Origin: an uncultured Ruminiclostridium sp.
GTDB lineage: Bacteria; Bacillota; Clostridia; Oscillospirales; Acutalibacteraceae
NCBI GenBank assembly: GCA_902490005.1
Contig: CABUCM010000003.1
Location: forward strand, 1-64,000
Direction: 5' to 3'
Length of the DNA: 64,000 nucleotides
Of the stretch, positions 57,946 to 64,000 are shown piece after piece (positions within the stretch are counted from its first letter, which is position 1; each line of letters starts with the position of its first letter). Under the pieces are notes generated by a model. That model saw nothing but the letters and a program-made list of their open reading frames with translations, ran no database searches and was not told the DNA's origin. The position numbers were made by a program, and so were the translations under genes.

Positions 57946-59583
57946 TCAAAACTCCTGCCGCTTTATTTTCTGGGAGGAGGTTTTTAAAAACTCGTTTTCT
58001 CTTAAATTTACCAGCTGGATCTGCTTATAAGACGGGTATTCGTCGTTAATCCTGTCGATTTCCTTTTGCAGGGTATCCAAGATTTCATAGGATGTCATTC
58101 CCGCCGTTTCCTTCGGGGAGGGATACACCGTTACCGCGATCTTCATGTCATCCGCGGACTGCCCGCTGGAGACGCCATAAGCCATTACTTCCTTAACCAG
58201 CGGAAGCTGGGAAACCCTGGCCTCGATTTCCTCGGGAGAAACCTTTTTCCCATTTTTTAAAACGATGAGGTTTTTCTTCCTGCCGGTGATATAAAGAAAG
58301 CCGCGTTTATCCAGGTATCCCAAATCGCCGGTATGAAACCAGCCGTCCATCACAGCCTCCCTGGTCATAGCCTCATCTTTATAATACCCCATCATCACAT
58401 TTTCACCCCGCACCAGGATCTCTCCATCCTGGAACTGAAGCTCCACGCTGGGCAGCACCAGGCCCACGCTTTCAGGCTGGTTGCATTGGTTCCGGTTCAC
58501 GCTAATCAGCGGAGAACACTCCGTGATGCCATAGCCCTGTAGGGTTTGGATTCCGAATTTGTTTAAATCACGGGAAATTGCCGGCAGCAGATGGGCGCCG
58601 CCGCTGATAATAATCTCCAATCCTGGAAAAATTTTCTCCTTCAAGCCCACCAGCTTTTCTGAAACAAAATTCTCTGTCTCCCGCCGCCAGAACTTGCGCT
58701 TGGATTTGCGGTTAAGCTCCTCCTTCATTCCTTGGTACAGCCCATCAGAAACCAATCTGCGGTGGACCATCTCCACCATCAAAGGCACCGTCATCATGAC
58801 GGTGGGCCGGAAAAGCTGCAAATCCCGCATCATAGTTTTTAGGCTGCCATTGACGCACAGATGAGTTCCCTCCACCAAAGGGCCTAAAACAGAACAGGTC
58901 AGGCCGTAGGTATGGTAAAAGGGCAGGGCGGTAAACAGCCTTTCCCCTGGGACTACCATCGCCACAGAATCGCTGGCGTTATGCAGGATACCCTTGCGGG
59001 AAAGCATAACAGGTTTCGCCGAGCTGGTGGTTCCGGATGTAAACGCGATCACCGCCAGCTCCTCTTCAGCGGGCAGCGTCTCTAAAAACCGTTCCCGTTC
59101 ATCAAGCAGGCGGCGTCCCTGTTCTAAAAGCTTCTCAAAGGAAATTCCAAAATCCCCCCCGGATGCCACCAGGGGAAGTTTAGGCATTGGGGCTTCCGCC
59201 GCGATGAGCTGGGCTACTGCCGCCGACGCAAAAACCACCTGGGAATCGGCATCTTTCAGCATTTTGGCAATGGTCTCCACGTTTTGTTCAATATCCACCA
59301 AAACCACAGGGCAGTTCAAAACCGCAGCCGCAAAGAACGCAACGATCCATTCGTAGGTGTTTTCCCCCGCCAGGGCCACATGCAGACCCTGCCAGCCCCT
59401 TTCTTTCATAGACGCCGCCAGGGAAAACGTATCCTCCACAAGCTGCCGGTAGCTTTTCGTCACCGCTTGTTTGTCTTTTGTATAAATTGTGATCGCCGGC
59501 TTGTCCTGAAATTTGCTGATTCCCCGTAAAAAGCACAGGAAACTGTCATAATAGTCCACCTGATTCAGCGGGTACTGGTTCAT
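57946..59583 (-). CDS. acyl-CoA synthetase-like AMP-dependent ligase
   Basis: A 545-residue ANL-superfamily enzyme that activates a carboxylic acid to an adenylate. Seen: ELAVIAFTSGTTSSAKPVML (A3 P-loop, about 175-194), IQTLQGYGITECSPLIS (A5), GWFHTGDLGYLDKRGFLYIT and GRKKNLIVLKNGKKVSPEEI (A7/A8), and the C-terminal catalytic Lys in FLKTSSQKIKRQEF. Similar to long-chain fatty-acid ligases; with its own ACP next door it probably transfers the acid to the carrier rather than to CoA. It lies 15 bases after the HD-GYP gene. Confidence 0.91.
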   Translation of the reverse strand: MNQYPLNQVDYYDSFLCFLRGISKFQDKPAITIYTKDKQAVTKSYRQLVEDTFSLAASMKERGWQGLHVALAGENTYEWIVAFFAAAVLNCPVVLVDIEQNVETIAKMLKDADSQVVFASAAVAQLIAAEAPMPKLPLVASGGDFGISFEKLLEQGRRLLDERERFLETLPAEEELAVIAFTSGTTSSAKPVMLSRKGILHNASDSVAMVVPGERLFTALPFYHTYGLTCSVLGPLVEGTHLCVNGSLKTMMRDLQLFRPTVMMTVPLMVEMVHRRLVSDGLYQGMKEELNRKSKRKFWRRETENFVSEKLVGLKEKIFPGLEIIISGGAHLLPAISRDLNKFGIQTLQGYGITECSPLISVNRNQCNQPESVGLVLPSVELQFQDGEILVRGENVMMGYYKDEAMTREAVMDGWFHTGDLGYLDKRGFLYITGRKKNLIVLKNGKKVSPEEIEARVSQLPLVKEVMAYGVSSGQSADDMKIAVTVYPSPKETAGMTSYEILDTLQKEIDRINDEYPSYKQIQLVNLRENEFLKTSSQKIKRQEF

Positions 59584-59598
59584 GCTTATTTCTCCCTT

Positions 59599-61131
59599 TT
59601 ATCTCTGTTCGTGGCCGAGAGCCGTCTCTTCATAGGTCCATGCAATCTTTTTCCGGATATCCTCATATTCCCTTAAAATATCCATAAAGACATCCACTAT
59701 CTTTGCGTCAAACTGCTTTTCCTTTCCCTGCTCCAATTGATCAAGCGCCTGTTCCAAGGTCAAATTTTCCCGGTAACGGCGGTGAGAGGTCATAGCGTCA
59801 AACGCATCGGCCACTGAAATCATTTTGGATTCCTCCGGAATCTGCTCCCCGGTGATACCTTTGGGATACCCCTTGCCATCGATTCGCTCATGGTGGCAGA
59901 GTACGATAGGAGCGATCTCCTGGTAAGAGGAAATCGCGGATAATATCTGGTATCCATATGCGGGATGGCGCTTGATTACCGCAAACTCCTCTTCTGTCAG
60001 AGAAGTGCTTTTTAAAAGCACAGAATCAGGCACCGCGATTTTGCCGATATCATGGAACAGTCCCGCCACCCGGATCCGGTTAAGGAACTTCTCGTCCTTT
60101 CCCATTTTTTCAGCGATCAGGCAGGCGTAGTAAGAAACCCGGTCGGAATGGCCTCTGGTGTAAAGGTCTCTGGCATCCACCATCGTCCTTACGGTTACGG
60201 TCATTTCCTCATAGCTGTTTTGCAGCATGCCGTATGCCTTTTGAAGCTGGACATGAAGCATCAGGTTGCTGATGGTAGAGGTTACCTGCCGCAGATAAAT
60301 TTCCAAAAGCCGGACGGTATCAAAATAATTCCGATGAAGAATCCGCACGCCGAAAATGCCAAACGGCTTTTGATTTTCATCCATTAGGCCAAACACCCTG
60401 CAGGGCTCGTCTTCACTTTCTTCAAAAACCGGATATTGCCGCTGCGGTGATTTTTCTTCAAAATATCTGCGGACCTGGTCCTCCGACTCGTGATAAGCGC
60501 CGATTCCCAGATAGTAATCCTCTGGCATTTGAATCGCCGCGGTATCCACAGCCTCGCCTTTGAAAAAGTGCGGCTGCACATATAAAAACGCGTTTTCAAC
60601 CCCGAAAATCCGGTTCATCTGGTTCATAATGCCTTCCAAGAGGGCGTCAATAGTGGTGAGCTGATAAATCTGAGGGCTTTCCTCCACGATCTGGCTCAGC
60701 TTATCCCGATAGCCCCGGATGGTTCTCATCTGGCGGATGGATTTGACGCAGGATTCCACCAGCAGCTCCAACTGATCGAACCGGTCGCTTTTCTCATAAT
60801 AGCCCTGGATGTCCAATTCCCGTATGGTCTTAATTGGGGGAGCCAGGCTTTTATGGCCGGTCAATAAAATGATATACAAATCCGTATTAAATTCCCGAAT
60901 CGCCTTAACCACCTCGTCACCGCAAATCGGGCTCATTAAAAAGTCTAACAGCAAGATGTCATAATTGTTTTCCCGGATTCTTTCCACTGCCTTATTGGGA
61001 TCATTTTCAACATCAATATGATATCCCGACGACTGAAAATAAGATTGCAGGGTTAAAGTCATCATCCGATCGTCATCCAACGCCAAAATAGAGATTTCCG
61101 TTTGCTTCGGCGCCACTCTATTTTTCCTCAT
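59599..61131 (-). CDS. response regulator with REC, GAF-like and HD-GYP domains
   Basis: A 510-residue response regulator. REC (about 10-130): ISILALDDDRMMTLTL, acceptor Asp in DILLLDFLMSPICGDE (about 61). A DUF3369/GAF-like middle (about 150-310), then HD-GYP (about 320-490): AGLFHDIGKIAVPDSVLLKS, CHHERIDGKGYPKGITGEQI and MISVADAFDAMTSHRRYREN. It should degrade c-di-GMP under control of the kinase upstream, whose stop it overlaps by four bases. No DNA-binding domain. Confidence 0.93.
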   Translation of the reverse strand: MRKNRVAPKQTEISILALDDDRMMTLTLQSYFQSSGYHIDVENDPNKAVERIRENNYDILLLDFLMSPICGDEVVKAIREFNTDLYIILLTGHKSLAPPIKTIRELDIQGYYEKSDRFDQLELLVESCVKSIRQMRTIRGYRDKLSQIVEESPQIYQLTTIDALLEGIMNQMNRIFGVENAFLYVQPHFFKGEAVDTAAIQMPEDYYLGIGAYHESEDQVRRYFEEKSPQRQYPVFEESEDEPCRVFGLMDENQKPFGIFGVRILHRNYFDTVRLLEIYLRQVTSTISNLMLHVQLQKAYGMLQNSYEEMTVTVRTMVDARDLYTRGHSDRVSYYACLIAEKMGKDEKFLNRIRVAGLFHDIGKIAVPDSVLLKSTSLTEEEFAVIKRHPAYGYQILSAISSYQEIAPIVLCHHERIDGKGYPKGITGEQIPEESKMISVADAFDAMTSHRRYRENLTLEQALDQLEQGKEKQFDAKIVDVFMDILREYEDIRKKIAWTYEETALGHEQR

Positions 61132-63008
61132 TCAGCTTCCCCTCCTTTCTGCAACGCTGTAAAGCTAACATATTGCAGCGGAATCGCGATTCCAAAAACC
61201 GCGCCCCCCTCTGGATTATCTTCCGTCCACATTCTTCCGTTGAACTTGGCCTTAATGACGGAATTGGAAATATAGATTCCCAACCCATTGCCCATGGCCC
61301 CTTTACTGGTAATCATTTGATTGAACAGCTTTCCCTTCACTTCCTCTGGAACACCGGTGCCGGTATCCTTCACCTTGATAATAAAATCGCCGTCGCTTTT
61401 TTCCAGAAATATGGAAATTACGCCGCCGCCATTACTTTTCTCCGCATCCACAGCGTTGCTTACAAGATTGTTGACCACTTGAACCATGCTGTTGATATCA
61501 CCTTGCAGGATCACGTCCTCGGCAATGGAATTTTTGATTTCCAGCCTACATCCGCTGCCTACCAACTCATGGCGCAAAAGCAGGGACACCCGCTTCATAG
61601 CGTCGCTGATGGTAAACGCCTCGGTTTCCGACCGGCTCATATTCACCGCCTGTCCCTTCACCGCCGTGATGATCTCCGACATATAGGAGCAGGCATCTCT
61701 TACCTTGTTGACCCATTCTTCAATTTCCTGGTAAATTTCCTGGTAATCCGCCGGCGTCACCTCAGGATCCCCCAAGCTTTGCTGGCACTCATCCACCAGG
61801 TTTTCCACCGCGATCATACTGCCGGATACGCTCATAATGGGCGTTTTCAAATTGTGGGCGATTCCGCCTACCATCTGGCCCAGGGAAGCCAGCCGCTCCT
61901 GCTCCATCAGCTTTGCCTGGCTGTCCTGGAGGCGCTGCATGCTTTCCTTCACCTTGGTGACATCTTTGAAAAACGCCAAAAAGCCGCCCAGCTTATTTTC
62001 CTCCACCATTAAAGGAGTAATTTCCACCATATAATACTTTTTAACCAGTTCCCCCTCCTGCCGCAAAAAGACCGCCTGCTCATAGGAAATATTGGCCATG
62101 GTTTCCCGGCAGGTTTCGATAGAAGAGGTCAAATTATAAAAGGTTGATTTCGTATCCGCATCCTCAACCTGTACGCTGTCCTGCAAAAACACGTTTTCCT
62201 GAATCCCATACTTTTTCCCGAATACCTCTTGAAATTGGCGGTTGAAATTCACCACCAGGCCGGTATCGCTGAGGACCAGATAGCAGTCGGACAGCCGGTC
62301 CAGCACACGCTGCATCGCCAAGGGTTTAATATCCAGCATATGGAAGTAAAAAATCGCGAAGCCATGAAGGATAATGGTTGCCATAAACGCCAGAGGCGTG
62401 GCCTCAATTCCCAGGCTGCCGATCTTAAAGGTGGCCAGCATATTCACCACCAAGGGAATAAACGCCCCTACGGCGAATAAAAATCCTTGGCGCATGTAGA
62501 GCTTGCTGCTGCTCCGGATGGCAAACCGGATCATAACCACCACAGCGGAAACCAAATAGCAATAGGATACCGCGCCGGATACAAACATGAGAGGGCCAAA
62601 GACAATTTTAGAACTGTCGATATCGAACACCTGATAAATCAAGTGATGGAACGGATTGGTCCAAACCAAGATATTCACAATGGCCGGCGGGATCAGGAAG
62701 AAAAGATACCTCCTTGGAAGATGGTCCAAACCCTTGACGAATACCAGGGCGATCAAAACCATCCAGGCAGTGCCAAAGGGTCCGCCTAAATAAGTGATGG
62801 AATCCCAAATGAACATCATGTCCATGTTGTCAGGATCCGTACAGCGGATTCCCACCAACGCAAGCAGCCAGATAATCAGCCCTGTCGCAAGGGTAAAATA
62901 AAGCCTGTGGATTATCCGGACGTTCCCTTTGCGGGAGCTGACAATAATAAAGGAGAGGATAGCGCCTATCGCAATAATAAATATCGTTAAGGCTACATCA
63001 GATATCAT
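61128..63008 (-). CDS. 7TM sensor histidine kinase
   Basis: A 626-residue kinase. The first 225 residues are an N7TM sensor (seven or eight helices, opening MISDVALTIFIIAIGAILSF), followed by a PAS domain (about 228-340, RLSDCYLVLSDTGLVVNFN), a dimerisation helix with the phospho-acceptor in SLGQMVGGIAHNLKTPIMSV (His about 383) and an ATPase domain (VNNLVSNAVDAEKSNGG, GTGVPEEVKG, GLGIYISNSV). It phosphorylates the HD-GYP regulator just downstream. The membrane sensor has no recognisable ligand pocket. Confidence 0.93.
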   Translation of the reverse strand: MISDVALTIFIIAIGAILSFIIVSSRKGNVRIIHRLYFTLATGLIIWLLALVGIRCTDPDNMDMMFIWDSITYLGGPFGTAWMVLIALVFVKGLDHLPRRYLFFLIPPAIVNILVWTNPFHHLIYQVFDIDSSKIVFGPLMFVSGAVSYCYLVSAVVVMIRFAIRSSSKLYMRQGFLFAVGAFIPLVVNMLATFKIGSLGIEATPLAFMATIILHGFAIFYFHMLDIKPLAMQRVLDRLSDCYLVLSDTGLVVNFNRQFQEVFGKKYGIQENVFLQDSVQVEDADTKSTFYNLTSSIETCRETMANISYEQAVFLRQEGELVKKYYMVEITPLMVEENKLGGFLAFFKDVTKVKESMQRLQDSQAKLMEQERLASLGQMVGGIAHNLKTPIMSVSGSMIAVENLVDECQQSLGDPEVTPADYQEIYQEIEEWVNKVRDACSYMSEIITAVKGQAVNMSRSETEAFTISDAMKRVSLLLRHELVGSGCRLEIKNSIAEDVILQGDINSMVQVVNNLVSNAVDAEKSNGGGVISIFLEKSDGDFIIKVKDTGTGVPEEVKGKLFNQMITSKGAMGNGLGIYISNSVIKAKFNGRMWTEDNPEGGAVFGIAIPLQYVSFTALQKGGEAE

Positions 63009-63046
63009 GGCATTTCTCTCCTTTCCTTATTGCAACGGGCGGTCCA

Positions 63047-64000
63047 TTAAAACGACCGAAGCAGCACGGCCGCGTTGGGATAGCTCCAATTTACACCCAG
63101 CCGGGATAATTCCTCCGCGGTAAGGTCTGCGGTAGGATAAATTTTCTGTCCATGGCTTTTTTTCTGATTCCAGGTCTCAATAGAAGACGCAAGCTCCTGT
63201 TCCGCGCTGGCCGAGGACTGTTTTAAAAGCTGTTCAAACTGTAAATCCCCTACAGGCCGCACCGGATGGTTTAGATCCCGCAGCACCTCCTGCAAAGGAA
63301 TGGTGTTGGGGTTAAACAGGTGGTAGACGGTTCTCTGTCCGTTCCGCAGGGCAACGGCGCCCCGGGCGCACAAATCCACCGCCGTAAGCTCTACCGGCTC
63401 ATTGACCACAGATACCGGTATGGCGTCCATTTTCATCAGGCCTTTCAGCAGCCGGTAAAAAGCGTTGCTTTCCGGGTTTTTCTGAAAGACCCCGTCGGTG
63501 CTTCTGCCCACCAGACGGCCCACCCGGAAAATTTTGGCGTCCAGGCCGTCAGACATTGCCTCCCGGACCTTTTGCTCTGATAAAAATTTTCCCCTGACAT
63601 AAATATTTTCCCGCCAGTTCTGGCCAATATCAAAATCGTCCTCGCTGAACACCGCGCACCGGTCGGGATGGTCCACTAAGTACTCCCCGCTGACGCTGGC
63701 GGTGGAAATATGGAACAGCTTCGCGTTTGCCGCCTTGGCAAAGGCGATCACATTTTCCGTCCCCCGGACATTGGTCAGCAGGGAATCATCCCCATCGGCA
63801 TAATGGCGCACATCCGCCGCCGCGTGAATCACCTGCTTGCAGCAGGCAGCCAGCCCGTTGTAAGCCTCCGGCTCCATACCAAGTTTCTCTTTAATGATGT
63901 CACCGTTGACCGCCTGAACGCGGCCTTCCCAATCCTGGGCCCAGCCGGCTCCAAAGTAGCCGGAAAGAGTTTCATCCAGCCTCTTTTGAGCATCCCCTCT
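63047..64000 (-). CDS. thioester reductase/SDR-like protein, 5' end outside window
   Basis: The frame stays open to the right edge and continues upstream of the ATG at 63877, so the gene is truncated by the window. Preserved in order: RLDETLSGYFGAGW, AVNGDIIKEKLGM, VIHAAADVRHYADGD (typical CAADVR), GTENVIAFAKAANA, FHISTASVSGEY, NIYVRGKFLSEQKV (YxxxK type), IFRVGRLVGRST and VELTAVDLCARGAV. This is the pattern of NRPS-terminal or freestanding thioester reductases, which release a carrier-bound acyl group as an aldehyde or alcohol. It could be the end of a multidomain NRPS extending beyond the window. Confidence 0.85.
   Translation of the reverse strand, partial: RGDAQKRLDETLSGYFGAGWAQDWEGRVQAVNGDIIKEKLGMEPEAYNGLAACCKQVIHAAADVRHYADGDDSLLTNVRGTENVIAFAKAANAKLFHISTASVSGEYLVDHPDRCAVFSEDDFDIGQNWRENIYVRGKFLSEQKVREAMSDGLDAKIFRVGRLVGRSTDGVFQKNPESNAFYRLLKGLMKMDAIPVSVVNEPVELTAVDLCARGAVALRNGQRTVYHLFNPNTIPLQEVLRDLNHPVRPVGDLQFEQLLKQSSASAEQELASSIETWNQKKSHGQKIYPTADLTAEELSRLGVNWSYPNAAVLLRSF

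Overview
The window looks like the chromosome of an anaerobic, Gram-positive Clostridia-type bacterium of roughly 50% GC, most likely a gut member of the Oscillospirales/Lachnospirales. The evidence is indirect: strong AGGAGG ribosome-binding sites, TTGACA-17-TATAAT promoters, lipobox substrate-binding proteins, a GlpP antiterminator, YesM/YesN regulators, an Sfp-type transferase, and oxygen-sensitive enzymes (a glycyl radical enzyme and an [FeFe]-hydrogenase homologue). I see no rRNA, tRNA, CRISPR array, prophage or insertion sequence.

Layout. 1-9.9 kb: a TetR regulator, an HD protein with a CmpB-like membrane protein, a small monooxygenase, glpP followed by an Ldh2-type dehydrogenase and malic enzyme behind a leader terminator, a UPF0303 protein, a Gfo/Idh/MocA oxidoreductase, and a GNAT/AlkD/Ogt alkylation-repair operon preceded by a degenerate tandem repeat. 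9.9-16.7 kb: a fructan module (YesM kinase, YesN regulator, large lipoprotein binding protein, GH32 hydrolase) without its own permeases. 16.8-28.1 kb: a nine-gene operon with a CUT1 sugar ABC transporter, a TIM-barrel isomerase/epimerase, three different Gfo/Idh/MocA oxidoreductases, and a radical-SAM activase overlapping a glycyl radical enzyme. The radical enzyme's cysteine loop reads GCGWN and matches no family I know; this is the best candidate for an undescribed catabolic system. 28.8-38.7 kb: a PRPP-synthetase-like gene with a leader terminator, an amino-acid ABC transporter, an [FeFe]-hydrogenase homologue, a GNAT, and a LolD/FtsX-type ABC pair with a long coiled coil.

39-43.6 kb: an RpiB-like isomerase, DhaK, DhaL and an L-fucose/arabinose-isomerase-like protein, divergent from an IclR regulator with clear operators. 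The RpiB homologue has lost the ring-opening histidine, which fits an acyclic tetrose/tetrulose phosphate. 43.8-56.4 kb: a zinc-ribbon membrane protein, an EndoQ-UvrD fusion, a REC/HD-GYP/GGDEF regulator, a second TIM-barrel/Gfo pair, an AI-2E family transporter, a class C beta-lactamase-like hydrolase, and a MATE pump behind a leader-peptide attenuator. 56.6-64 kb: a cold-shock gene with a structured 5' leader, then an operon running in from beyond the right edge: thioester reductase, 7TM histidine kinase, HD-GYP response regulator, AMP-ligase, acyl carrier protein and Sfp-type transferase. Its enzymes could activate an acid, load it on the carrier and release it as an aldehyde or alcohol, with a c-di-GMP-type two-component system embedded in the operon.

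Start codons were adjusted to the nearest good ribosome-binding site where the longest frame was implausible. Functions come from motif recognition; no database search was possible.
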